From the NCBI GenBank assembly GCA_947631405.1, contig CANRLC010000022.1, positions 1 through 37,795 of the forward strand: a stretch of DNA of 37,795 nucleotides, in the 5' to 3' direction. The translations under genes and the position numbers were made by a program. The stretch comes from an uncultured Clostridia bacterium. Lineage in GTDB: Bacteria > Bacillota > Clostridia > Christensenellales > Aristaeellaceae. Numbering within the stretch: position 1 is the stretch's first letter; each line of letters starts with the position of its first letter. The notes under the pieces were generated by a model. That model did no database searches. It saw only the letters and a program-made list of their open reading frames with translations, and was not told the origin of the DNA. This document shows positions 7,370 to 14,865 of this stretch, piece after piece.

Positions 7370-7398
7370 TGGACGCGCCGCGCAAAACGTGCTATAAT
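7370..7398 (+). promoter_or_regulatory. Promoter of rqcH
   Basis: TATAAT at 7393-7398 is extended by TGC. TGGACG at 7370-7375 stands 17 bp upstream as a four-of-six -35 box. Confidence 0.65.
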
Positions 7399-7488
7399 GG
7401 GGTGGTCGTCGCTTGTACACCTGACGCATCCTATGCGCGATGGGGCTTGGCGTATGCGCGGCGAATATGCTGCCTAGGAGGGATCGGC

Positions 7489-9228
7489 ATGCCGATGGAC
7501 GGCGTGATGCTCGGCTTCGCCGCGCGCGAGATGGACAAGAAGCTGCGCGACGGGCGCGTGGATCGCGTGCTGCAACCGGAGCGGGACGAAATCCACCTGC
7601 TCATCCGCGCGCAGGGCGAAAACCTGCGGCTGGTGCTCAGCGCGTCGCCCAGCGCCGCGCGCGCACACCTGAGCGAGCACGCCAAGAGCGCGCCGATGGA
7701 GCCGCCCATGTTCTGCATGCTGCTGCGCAAGCACCTGTGCGGCGGGCGGGTGCGCTCCGTAAATCGCGTGGGCGGCGACCGCGTGCTGCGCATCGTCTTT
7801 CAGGTGCTCAGCGAATTGGGCGATACGGTCGAGCGCACGCTCGTGGCCGAATTGATGGGCCGCCACTCGAACATCATCCTCCTCTCGGGCGACGGGCGCA
7901 TCATCGACGCCGCGCGCCATGTGGACGAGGACGTCTCCCGCGTGCGGCAGGTGCTGCCGGGGCTGCCCTACGCCGCGCCGCCCGCGCAGGACAAGCTCGA
8001 CCCCGACGCCGCCACAGAGGAGGAGATCGCAAAGCGCCTCTCCCGCGAGGCGGGGCGGCTCGACCGCGCGATCGGCGCGACGCTCGCGGGCTTTTCGCCG
8101 CAGGCCGCGCGTGAGGCCGCCGCGCGCATGGGCTTTGGCGGCGGCGAGGCGATCGAGGCGCTGGACGCGCCCGCCGTCGCGCGCGCGCTATACCGCTACC
8201 TGCGCGAGATGCCCTCTCTCTCCCCGTGCGTGGTCGCGCTGAGCGAGAGCGGCGAGCCTGCGGACGTGTTCCCGTTCCCGCAAAAGCACCTCGCCTGCGA
8301 ATACGCGACTTACGGCGGCCCGAGCGAGGCGCTGGACGCGTACTTCTTTGAGCGCGACCGCATCGACCGCCTGCGCCAGCGCTCCTCCAGCCTGCGCCAC
8401 GCGCTGCGCAGCCACATCGAGCGCTGCGAGCGCAAGATCGCCTTACAGGACGAGGCGCTCGCGGGCGCGGCGCGCATGGAGGAATACCGCCAAAAGGGCG
8501 AGCTGCTTCAGGCGAACCTCTACCGCCTCAAGAAGGGCGAGCCGTTTGCCGAGGTCGAAAACTACTTTAGCGACGACTGCGCCCCGGTGCGCATCCCGAT
8601 GGACGTCTCCCTCTCGCCCGCGCAGAACGCGCAGCGCTACTTCAAGCTCTATCAAAAGGCGCGCGGCGCGCGCACGCTGGCGGCGGAGCAAAAGCGCAAA
8701 GCCGAGGAGGAGCTGCTGTATCTGGAGCAGATCGAGGACGACCTGCGCAAGTGCTCCGACGCGCAGGGCCTCTCCGAGCTGCGCGCGATGCTGGAGGCGT
8801 CCGGGCACCTGCGCGCCCCGGCGACGCGCGTCAAGCCGCGCCGCGAGGCGCCGAGCCAGCCGATGCTCTACCTCTCCAGCGACGGCGTCAAGATCGAGGT
8901 CGGCAAGAACGCGCTGCAAAACGAGCGCCTGACGATGGGCGCGAGCGGGAACGAGACGTGGCTGCACGCGCAGAAGATGCCCGGCTCGCATGTGATCGTC
9001 CACGCGGAGACCGTGCCGGAGGCGACGCTCGCCGAGGCGGCGCTGCTCGCGGCCTACTATTCAAAGGGCGCGCGCTCCGCGCAGGTGCCCGTGGATGTGA
9101 CCTTGCGGCGCTATGTGAAAAAGCCCGGCGGCACGCCCGCGGGGTTTGTCACCTACACGCATCAGAGCACGCTCTACATCACGCCGGACGAGGCCGCGGT
9201 GCGGCGGCTTCAATGCGTGAGGGCGTGA
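7489..9228 (+). CDS. rqcH: Rqc2/RqcH homologue, NFACT family ribosome quality control protein
   Basis: This 579-residue protein has the full NFACT layout: an N-terminal NFACT-N module (MDGVMLGFAAREM, then FCMLLRKHLCGG and GDRVLRIVF), helix-hairpin-helix and long coiled-coil segments (about 300-430), and a C-terminal NFACT-R domain with NALQNERLTMG and TWLHAQKMPGSHVIV. The family binds stalled 50S-peptidyl-tRNA complexes and, in Firmicutes, adds C-terminal Ala tails that mark nascent chains for degradation; older names are FbpA and fibronectin-binding protein. The ATG at 7489 is chosen for TAGGAGGG just upstream; an ATG two codons later is less well spaced. It is monocistronic and convergent with the kinase gene. 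Confidence 0.93.
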   Translation: MPMDGVMLGFAAREMDKKLRDGRVDRVLQPERDEIHLLIRAQGENLRLVLSASPSAARAHLSEHAKSAPMEPPMFCMLLRKHLCGGRVRSVNRVGGDRVLRIVFQVLSELGDTVERTLVAELMGRHSNIILLSGDGRIIDAARHVDEDVSRVRQVLPGLPYAAPPAQDKLDPDAATEEEIAKRLSREAGRLDRAIGATLAGFSPQAAREAAARMGFGGGEAIEALDAPAVARALYRYLREMPSLSPCVVALSESGEPADVFPFPQKHLACEYATYGGPSEALDAYFFERDRIDRLRQRSSSLRHALRSHIERCERKIALQDEALAGAARMEEYRQKGELLQANLYRLKKGEPFAEVENYFSDDCAPVRIPMDVSLSPAQNAQRYFKLYQKARGARTLAAEQKRKAEEELLYLEQIEDDLRKCSDAQGLSELRAMLEASGHLRAPATRVKPRREAPSQPMLYLSSDGVKIEVGKNALQNERLTMGASGNETWLHAQKMPGSHVIVHAETVPEATLAEAALLAAYYSKGARSAQVPVDVTLRRYVKKPGGTPAGFVTYTHQSTLYITPDEAAVRRLQCVRA

Positions 9229-9249
9229 GCAGGACTCAAATACGACCCC

Positions 9250-9291
9250 GCGCCCATTCGCCGGTAGCGCCTGCGAATGGGCGCAGCCTTC
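9250..9291 (+). terminator. Bidirectional terminator between rqcH and the hybrid kinase
   Basis: GCGCCCATTCGC (9250-9261) and GCGAATGGGCGC (9273-9284) form a perfect 12-bp stem with an 11-nt loop. The T-rich AGCCTTCTTTCTT follows on the plus strand. The hairpin also lies just past the stop codon of the minus-strand kinase gene. Confidence 0.75.
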
Positions 9292-9296
9292 TTTCT

Positions 9297-10460
9297 TCAC
9301 GCCCCGCGCGTGTCGCGCGCACGCGCCTGCGCAAGCAGCGCGCGAAGCTGCTCCGGGTCGATCGGCTTTTCGAGGCACGCGTCAAAGCCGGCGCGCAGCG
9401 CCCGCGCGCGGTCGCCCTCCCCGGCGCTGGCCGTCATCGCCACGAGCGGGAGGGCTTGCGCGTCCTCCCTCGGCAGCGCGCGCAGGCGCATGGCGGTTTG
9501 CGCGCCGCCCAGCGACGGCATGCGCAGATCGAGCAGCGCCGCGGTGAACGCGCCCGGCCGGGAGCGCGCAAAGCGATCCAACGCCTGCGCGCCGTCGCTT
9601 GCGAGCGTCACATGCGCGCCCTGCGACGTCAGCCGCGCGCAGACGATCTGCGCCGCGAGCGCGTTGTCCTCCGCGACCAGCAGGCGTTCGCCGCGCAGCG
9701 CGTCCCCGGCGGGGCTTGCAGCCGCCTGCGGCGCGCGCATCGGCTGCGGCGCGCGCGGGGTCTGCAGCGCGCCCGGCGTCTCCGGCAGCGGCACGCACAC
9801 GGTGAAGCGCGTGCCGGCGCCCCAGCGGCTGTCCACGGCGATCTCGCCGCCCAGCGCCTCCACCAGCCGCTTCACGCTCGCCAGCCCCAGCCCGCTGCCC
9901 TCGACGCCCCGGCTCTCCGGCGCGCGCGCGAGCGGGTCGAACATCCTGCCCATGAACGCGCGCTTCATGCCCATGCCGTCGTCCTCGACGGTGAAGACCG
10001 CGCGCATCGGCTCGCCGTCCGTCAGGCACGCGTACAGCGCGATGTGCCCGCCCTCCTGCGTGTACTTGACGGCGTTGGTCAGCAGGTTTTGCAGGATGCG
10101 GCAGAGCGCCGCGCGCTCGCCCGTGAAGGCGCGGCCCGACAGCGCGCTCAGGTCGAGCGCGAGGCTTTGCCGCTTCTCCTGCGCCAGCGGCGCGACGAGC
10201 GCGCGCAGATCGCAAAGCAGCATTTCGCCCGTGAAGACCTCCGCCCGGCCCGCGCCGAGCAGCTCGCCCGCCATCGCGTCCAGCGCGCTGGCCGCCGACA
10301 GGATCTGCGTCAAATATTCCTCCACCTGCGCGCCGGAGCGCGCCGATTCCAGCGCGCCCTGCGCCGCGCCGCGGATGCTGCGTATCGGCGTGCGCAGATC
10401 GTGCAGCAGCAGCCCCAGCTGCTCCGCGCCAAGGCTCCCCGCCGCGCCCGCTCTTTCCAT
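9297..10460 (-). CDS. Hybrid histidine kinase with C-terminal receiver and no sensor domain
   Basis: This 387-residue protein starts almost directly at the HisKA helix with the phosphoacceptor His20 (LLHDLRTP). It continues with a HATPase_c domain (N box NLLTNAVKYT, G1 EDDGMGM, G2 GSGLGL) and, after a Pro/Ala linker, a receiver domain (AEDN acidic pair, phosphoacceptor Asp in LLDLRMPS, Lys in LEKP). No membrane segment, PAS or other input domain precedes the kinase, so it is a cytoplasmic module that probably receives signals through a partner. No cognate regulator or Hpt protein is adjacent. GGAGG lies 9 nt upstream of ATG 10460, and upstream is an AT-rich island. Confidence 0.9.
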   Translation of the reverse strand: MERAGAAGSLGAEQLGLLLHDLRTPIRSIRGAAQGALESARSGAQVEEYLTQILSAASALDAMAGELLGAGRAEVFTGEMLLCDLRALVAPLAQEKRQSLALDLSALSGRAFTGERAALCRILQNLLTNAVKYTQEGGHIALYACLTDGEPMRAVFTVEDDGMGMKRAFMGRMFDPLARAPESRGVEGSGLGLASVKRLVEALGGEIAVDSRWGAGTRFTVCVPLPETPGALQTPRAPQPMRAPQAAASPAGDALRGERLLVAEDNALAAQIVCARLTSQGAHVTLASDGAQALDRFARSRPGAFTAALLDLRMPSLGGAQTAMRLRALPREDAQALPLVAMTASAGEGDRARALRAGFDACLEKPIDPEQLRALLAQARARDTRGA

Positions 10461-10755
10461 GCTTAAAGCCTCCCTTGCGCCCTAGCGGCCTTCTTTGCGA
10501 ATATTCTATGATATATGTTTCAAATTCATGCGAAAAATGTGGCTTTAATTCGAGAAAAAGTTAATTTTCTTCACAAATTATGACATATTTCTCGGATTTT
10601 TGTCCCATTTCCCGCCTTTCGACCGCTTTCGCGCGCACTATTGCGCCGCCAAGTGTCTCCATCCGCCGCGGGGCGTTTCGCCATTTTCCCCTTGTATGCA
10701 AGGGCCGCTCATGCTATAATGCTTCTGGTAAAACCGCTTTAGAAAGGGGACGCTT
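10461..10755. other. AT-rich divergent promoter region
   Basis: This 295-bp gap holds no gene. Positions about 10500-10600 are strikingly AT-rich against the GC-rich surroundings and probably carry the kinase promoter: minus-strand TTTCGC-16 bp-TATCAT is one candidate, and no consensus pair stands out. The right part contains the promoter and a palindrome of the phosphoribosyltransferase operon. Confidence 0.5.
10689..10720 (+). promoter_or_regulatory. Promoter with overlapping palindrome for the phosphoribosyltransferase operon
   Basis: TTGTAT (10692-10697) and TATAAT (10715-10720, extended by TGC) are 17 bp apart. The -35 box lies inside a perfect inverted repeat, CCCTTG-TATG-CAAGGG (10689-10704), which could be an operator. 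Confidence 0.72.
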
Positions 10756-11388
10756 ATGGAAAACAGCTACGAGATCACCTCCTCCGCGGGGGTGTCGATC
10801 CATGTGACGCGCGGTCACTTCTCCACCAACCACTCGCACATCAACTACTATGTGGACACCACGACGCTGAAGGCCAGCCACAGCGATTCCGCCGCGGCGG
10901 CGAAGCAGCTGGCCGCCAAGTACGTCTACAACACGATGGTGGACACCATCGTCTGCATCGAGGGCACCGAGGTCATCGGCGCGTTTCTCGCGGACGAATT
11001 GACCAAGCAGGGCATCCGCTCCATCAACACCCAGCGGACGATCTACGTCATCCCGCCGGAATACAACAGCTCGAACCAGCTCATCTTCCGCGACAACATC
11101 CGCCCGATGATCGCCGGAAAGAACGTGCTGGTGCTGCTGGCGGACGTGACCACGGGCCGCACCTCGGCGCGCTGCGTGGAGGGCGTGGAATATTACGGCG
11201 GCATCGTGCGCGGCGTGTGCGCGCTCTTCAGCGCGGTCGATCAGGTGGCCGGGTACCCGGTGAACGCGGTGTTCACCACCAAGGATCTGCCCGATTATCA
11301 GGCGTACACCTCCGCCGAGTGCCCGTTCTGCAAGGGCAACGTCAAGCTGGACGCGCTGGTGAACAGCTTCGGCTACTCCGAGCTGTGA
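10756..11388 (+). CDS. Orotate phosphoribosyltransferase-like protein with C-terminal CxxC
   Basis: This 210-residue type I phosphoribosyltransferase has the PRPP-binding segment VLVLLADVTTGRTSARCVEG (about 124-143), which corresponds to the VVDDVxTTG loop of PyrE. The second acidic residue of the motif is absent here (LAD, not DD). A C-terminal CPFC (189-192) looks like a metal-binding or knuckle motif, also seen in some OPRT-like proteins. No other pyrimidine genes are near, so it may not be the housekeeping PyrE; salvage of another base is possible. AAAGGGG precedes ATG 10756. Its stop codon overlaps the GTG of the next gene. Confidence 0.78.
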   Translation: MENSYEITSSAGVSIHVTRGHFSTNHSHINYYVDTTTLKASHSDSAAAAKQLAAKYVYNTMVDTIVCIEGTEVIGAFLADELTKQGIRSINTQRTIYVIPPEYNSSNQLIFRDNIRPMIAGKNVLVLLADVTTGRTSARCVEGVEYYGGIVRGVCALFSAVDQVAGYPVNAVFTTKDLPDYQAYTSAECPFCKGNVKLDALVNSFGYSEL

Positions 11389-11585
11389 GCGCGCGCGATC
11401 CGCTGCGGCGGGGTTCGCCGCAGAGCGTCGGCCTGAGCGTGGGCATCTCCGCGAGCATCCTCTTGGGCGGCCTCCTCTATCGCCGGGGCCGCCTTTTGGG
11501 ACTCGCCGCGGGCGTCCTCGCGGGGATCGCGCTGGGCGCGGTGGCCGCGCGGCTGCTGGCGGCGCATCTTCGCAGGAAGGGCTGA
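11385..11585 (+). CDS. Small membrane protein, translationally coupled
   Basis: This 66-residue protein begins at a GTG that overlaps the upstream stop codon (GTGA at 11385-11388). It has two Gly/Ala/Leu-rich hydrophobic segments (about 15-32 and 37-60) split by a positive YRRGR turn, and a basic C-terminus. This is consistent with a helical hairpin in the membrane with both ends cytoplasmic. No homologue is recognised. The tight overlap on one side and the 6-bp gap to the metalloprotein gene argue that it is a real operon member. Confidence 0.65.
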   Translation: MSARDPLRRGSPQSVGLSVGISASILLGGLLYRRGRLLGLAAGVLAGIALGAVAARLLAAHLRRKG

Positions 11586-11591
11586 TCGCCG

Positions 11592-12443
11592 ATGAGGATC
11601 ATCGACACCTACCCCGCGCTTCTGGATTCTTACGAGGGCGGCGCGTTTTGCTTTGAGCGCTGGCGCGCGTACATCGACCGCGCGCTGCCGGGGCTATCCC
11701 CCGCGCTGATCGAGGACGCGCAAAAGAGCCTGCGCACGGGCGCGGTCTCGTGGCGGGAGAACGTGCTGCCCGCGCTTTGCGGCGTGGCGGCGCAGATCGG
11801 CCTTTGCGAGGAGGCGCATCGCTCCTTTCTTGCCGCGACGCAGGGGCTGGGCGAGGCGATCGCCGAAACGTTTGGCAGGCCGCTCGACGCGGACGTCGTC
11901 TTCTACCTCGGCCTGTGCAACGGCGCGGGCTGGGCGACGCGCTACGAGAACCGGCGCGCCGTGCTGATCGGCCTTGAGAAGATCGTGGAGCTGCGCTGGC
12001 ACGGCCGGGAGACGATGCTGGGGCTGATCCGCCACGAGCTGGGCCACGTCTATCACGGCCGCTACGGCGCGCTCGAAAGGAAGACGGGCGGCGCGCGGGA
12101 CGCCTATCTCTGGCAGATGTTTTCCGAGGGCGTCGCGATGGTCTTCGAGCAGATGCTGGCGGACGATCTCGACTATTTCCATCAGGACAGGGACGGCTGG
12201 CTGCGCTGGTGCGACGCGCATCTCGCGCAAATCAAGCGCGACTTCTGCCGCGACCTGCCGGAAATGACCCCCGCAAACCAGCGCTATTTCGGCGACCTCG
12301 CCCTCTACGAGGGCCACGGCGACGTGGGCTACTACCTCGGCTGCCGGTTCGTGCAGGATCTGTTGGGTCGATATAGCTTCAACGAGATCATCCGCTTTGA
12401 GCCGGGCGACGTGGCCGAGGCGTTTGGGCGCTTTGCGGCGTAG
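11592..12443 (+). CDS. Putative zinc metallopeptidase (HELGH gluzincin-like)
   Basis: This 283-residue protein contains HELGH (148-152), the HExxH zinc and catalytic motif. A candidate third ligand, Glu179 in MFSEGVAMVFEQ, follows on the next helix, as in gluzincins. The surrounding IRHELGHVYHG and the bulky aromatic C-terminal half are reminiscent of DUF2268-type predicted Zn proteases, but I cannot fix the family. No signal peptide or membrane segment is visible, so it is probably cytoplasmic. It is the third gene of the operon, 6 bp after the small membrane protein. Confidence 0.72.
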   Translation: MRIIDTYPALLDSYEGGAFCFERWRAYIDRALPGLSPALIEDAQKSLRTGAVSWRENVLPALCGVAAQIGLCEEAHRSFLAATQGLGEAIAETFGRPLDADVVFYLGLCNGAGWATRYENRRAVLIGLEKIVELRWHGRETMLGLIRHELGHVYHGRYGALERKTGGARDAYLWQMFSEGVAMVFEQMLADDLDYFHQDRDGWLRWCDAHLAQIKRDFCRDLPEMTPANQRYFGDLALYEGHGDVGYYLGCRFVQDLLGRYSFNEIIRFEPGDVAEAFGRFAA

Positions 12444-12480
12444 CGCGCGAGGAAAGTTGAGTTACAGGAAACGCATATGC

Positions 12481-12515
12481 GCAAAAGGGCCGCGGGGCAT
12501 TGCCCGCGGCCTCAG
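12481..12515 (+). terminator. GC-rich hairpin after the metallopeptidase operon
   Basis: GGCCGCGG...CCGCGGCC (12488-12511) makes a long stem about 45 nt past the stop codon. The plus-strand T-tract is poor; on the minus strand CTTTTGC follows. It sits between convergent genes and immediately precedes repeat copy A. Confidence 0.6.
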
Positions 12516-12560
12516 CTTGTCCAAAGCGCCTTTTCTCCCGGTCAGGAAGAAAGTCTTTGT

Positions 12561-12755
12561 TTCATACTATTCTCAAATCAAACCATATTCATGGTGAACC
12601 CGCCCGGGATCGCTTCGCTTCCGGGCTACCTTTTGCAATCGCTTCGCGATTTGGGGTACGTTGGGGCTACCGCCCCAAGCCCCGTCTGGGGACATTGTCC
12701 CCAGACCCCTCTCTGTGCTTCGCACCACATCAATGATTTTCTCTGAGGAAAGTAT
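12561..12755 (+). repeat. Mosaic intergenic repeat, copy A
   Basis: A left block (12561-12580) is identical to copy C. From 12590 to about 12750 it is very similar to 23007-23165 (copy B), with only scattered differences. It is a chain of palindromes: GCCCGGGATCGCTTCGCTTCCGGGC, AATCGCTTCGCGATT, GGGGCTACCGCCCC, GTCTGGGGACATTGTCCCCAGAC and GTGCTTCGCAC. It lies between convergent genes. Apparent short frames inside it are conserved only because the repeat is. Confidence 0.88.
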
Positions 12756-14560
12756 CAGTCCTCCGGCTTCGCGCCGATGACGGCCTTGATACGCCGCACG
12801 CCGGCGGAGGAGGATTCCTCCTTCTGAATCTTGAAGCTGACCAGCTCGCCCGTGTGCGAGGCGTGCGGGCCGCCGCAGATCTCCTTGGAGTACGGCCCCA
12901 TCGTGTACATGCGCACGCGCTCGCCGTACTTGCTCTCGAACAGGCCGATCGCGCCCTCGGCCTTGGCGGCTTCGACGGTCGTCTCGGTCATCACGACGGG
13001 CACGTCGGCGGCGATCCACTCGTTGACCAGCGCCTCGACCTGATCCAGCTCCTCGCGCGTCACCTTGCGGCCGAACTTGAAGTCGAAGCGCAGGCGCTCG
13101 GCGGTGATGTTGGAACCCTTCTGCGCGACCTCGTTGCCCAGCACGCGGCGAAGCGCAGCCTGCAAAAGGTGCGTGGCGGTGTGCAGCCGCGCGGTCTGCG
13201 CGCTGTGGTCGGCGAGGCCGCCCTTGAAGCGCTGCTCCGCGCCCGCCTGCGAGAGCTTCTGATGCTGCGCAAAGTGCTCGGCAAAGCCCTGCTCGTCCAC
13301 GGTGAGGCCCTTTTCCTGCGCCAGCTCGCGGGTCATCTCGATGGGGAAGCCGTAGGTATCGTACAGGTGGAACGCGGACACGCCGTCGATCACGCGGCTG
13401 TCGCCGAGGCGCTGGGCCAGCTTTTCAAACTCGCGCTCGCCCTGCCGCAGCGTGCGCTCGAAGCGCGCCTCCTCGAGGGAAAACTGCTCCAGCACGAACG
13501 CCTCGTTCTCCCGCAGCTCCGGATAGACCTCGGCGTACTGCGCGATGACGACCTTGGCGATCTCGCCGGTAAAGCCCTCGGGCATGCCCAGCCGCATGCC
13601 GTAGCGCACGGCGCGGCGGATGAGGCGGCGCAGCACATAGCCCTGATCGACGTTGCTGGGGCTGACGCCGCGCGGGTCGCCCATGATGAACGTCGCGGTG
13701 CGCAGGTGGTCGGCGATGATGCGGAAGGCCTTCGTGGTCGCCTCGTCGTCGCCGTAATGCTTGCCCGACAGATCGCTGATGCGCGCGAGGATGCCGGTGA
13801 AGGCGTCCGTCTCGTAGACGCTGGCCGCGCCGTTGAGCGTGAGGATGGTGCGCTCCAGCCCCATGCCGGTATCGACGTTCTTCTTGGCCAGCGGCACATA
13901 GTTGCCCTCGGCGTCCTTGTTGTACTGCATGAAGACGTCGTTCCAGATCTCGAGGAACCGCCCGCAGGAACAGGCCGGGGAGCAATCGGGGCCGCAGGGC
14001 GGCTGATCCTTGATGATGAACATCTCGGTGTCCGGGCCGCAGGGGCCGGTCTGGCCCGCAGGCCCCCACCAGTTGTGCTTGCGGCCGAGGTAGTAGATGT
14101 TCTCGGGCTTCACGCCGTTCTCCATCCAGTATCCGGCGGCCTCGTCGTCGCGCGGGATGTCGCCCTCGCCCTCGAAGACGGTGAAGGCCAGCTTGTCCTT
14201 GTCAAGGCCGAGATAATCGGGGCTGGTCAGAAACTCCCAGCTCCAGGCGATCATCTCCTTCTTGAAGTAATCGCCCAGCGACCAGTTGCCCAGCATCTCG
14301 AAGAAGGTCAGGTGCGAGGCGTCGCCCACCTCGTCGATGTCGCCCGTGCGGATGCACTTCTGCACGTCGCAAAGGCGGGTACCCGCCGGGTGCTTGCTGC
14401 CCAGCAGATACGGCACCAGCGGGTGCATGCCCGCGGTGGTGAAGAGCACGGTCGGGTCGTTCTCGGGGATGACCGAGGCGCTGGGGATCACCGCGTGCCC
14501 CTTGCTGCTAAAGAACTGGAGCCACATCGCGCGCAGCTCGCCGGACGTCTTGGGTTTCAT
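12755..14560 (-). CDS. alaS: Alanyl-tRNA synthetase, short form lacking the C-Ala region
   Basis: This 601-residue protein covers the class II catalytic domain (LFTTAGMHPLVPYLLG, FFEMLGNWSLGDYFK, DTGMGLERT), the tRNA-recognition domain (RRAVRYGMRLG) and the editing domain. The editing-site metal motifs are intact: HTATHLL and CGGPHASHTGE. It ends soon after SSSAGVRRIKAV, where typical bacterial AlaRS (about 870 residues) continues with a coiled coil and DHHA1/C-Ala domain. A Cys-rich insert (PPCGPDCSPACSCG) is present. ATG 14560 is chosen because GAGAGGAAAG lies just upstream; the frame continues 5' into the T-box leader. Expression is under a T-box riboswitch. Confidence 0.93.
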   Translation of the reverse strand: MKPKTSGELRAMWLQFFSSKGHAVIPSASVIPENDPTVLFTTAGMHPLVPYLLGSKHPAGTRLCDVQKCIRTGDIDEVGDASHLTFFEMLGNWSLGDYFKKEMIAWSWEFLTSPDYLGLDKDKLAFTVFEGEGDIPRDDEAAGYWMENGVKPENIYYLGRKHNWWGPAGQTGPCGPDTEMFIIKDQPPCGPDCSPACSCGRFLEIWNDVFMQYNKDAEGNYVPLAKKNVDTGMGLERTILTLNGAASVYETDAFTGILARISDLSGKHYGDDEATTKAFRIIADHLRTATFIMGDPRGVSPSNVDQGYVLRRLIRRAVRYGMRLGMPEGFTGEIAKVVIAQYAEVYPELRENEAFVLEQFSLEEARFERTLRQGEREFEKLAQRLGDSRVIDGVSAFHLYDTYGFPIEMTRELAQEKGLTVDEQGFAEHFAQHQKLSQAGAEQRFKGGLADHSAQTARLHTATHLLQAALRRVLGNEVAQKGSNITAERLRFDFKFGRKVTREELDQVEALVNEWIAADVPVVMTETTVEAAKAEGAIGLFESKYGERVRMYTMGPYSKEICGGPHASHTGELVSFKIQKEESSSAGVRRIKAVIGAKPED

Positions 14561-14592
14561 GTGCTTTCCTCTCCTCTTTGCGGTTTGAGCAA

Positions 14593-14829
14593 CCAAAAGC
14601 GCCTGCCGTCCGAAGACGAACAGACGCACATTCGCGGTACCACTTCGGTTGACGCCCCCAAGGAGAGCGCCCTCTTGCGGCCCGTAACGCGGGCGTCACG
14701 TCCGGCTCGTCGCCGGCGGCTGAGCGGAGGGCTGCCCGGTTCGCCGCGCCGCCGGGCTTGCACCGCCCCCGGCTCGCTGCCGCGCGTTGAGGAACCCGGT
14801 CGTTCCGCCTCATCGCCTTTTCTATCGGG
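14593..14829 (-). promoter_or_regulatory. T-box riboswitch (tRNA-Ala responsive) upstream of alaS
   Basis: On the minus strand the leader carries the T-box core AAGTGGTACCGCG (14646-14634, within 14650-14633), an apical Stem I segment of the AGCGAGCCGGG...GGTGCAAGCCCGG type, and a terminator hairpin (14627-14599: GCG/CGC, CTG/CAG, CGTC-TTCG-GACG) followed by TTTTGG. Uncharged tRNA-Ala should pair with the specifier and stabilise the antiterminator, letting alaS be read. The Ala specifier triplet was not fixed with confidence; GCA and GCC both occur in the 3' strand of Stem I. Confidence 0.9.
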
Positions 14830-14833
14830 GAAC

Positions 14834-14862
14834 ATTATAGCGGCTTTGCCGCGCCTTGTCAA
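14834..14862 (-). promoter_or_regulatory. Consensus sigma-A promoter of the alaS leader
   Basis: A perfect TTGACA (14862-14857) and a perfect TATAAT (14839-14834) are separated by 17 bp on the minus strand, 4 nt past the miaA stop codon. This separates alaS from the gyrB-gyrA-miaA transcript. Confidence 0.92.
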
Positions 14863-14865
14863 GCG

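Noticed and set aside
12573-13019. Short minus-strand frames across repeat copy A, with a twin in copy B (22930-23145), both reading VRSTERGLGTMSPD and onward
   Set aside because: The peptide similarity follows from the DNA repeat. The frames cross palindromes and, in copy A, run into alaS in another frame. This is a spurious gene product of the repeat, not a conserved protein.
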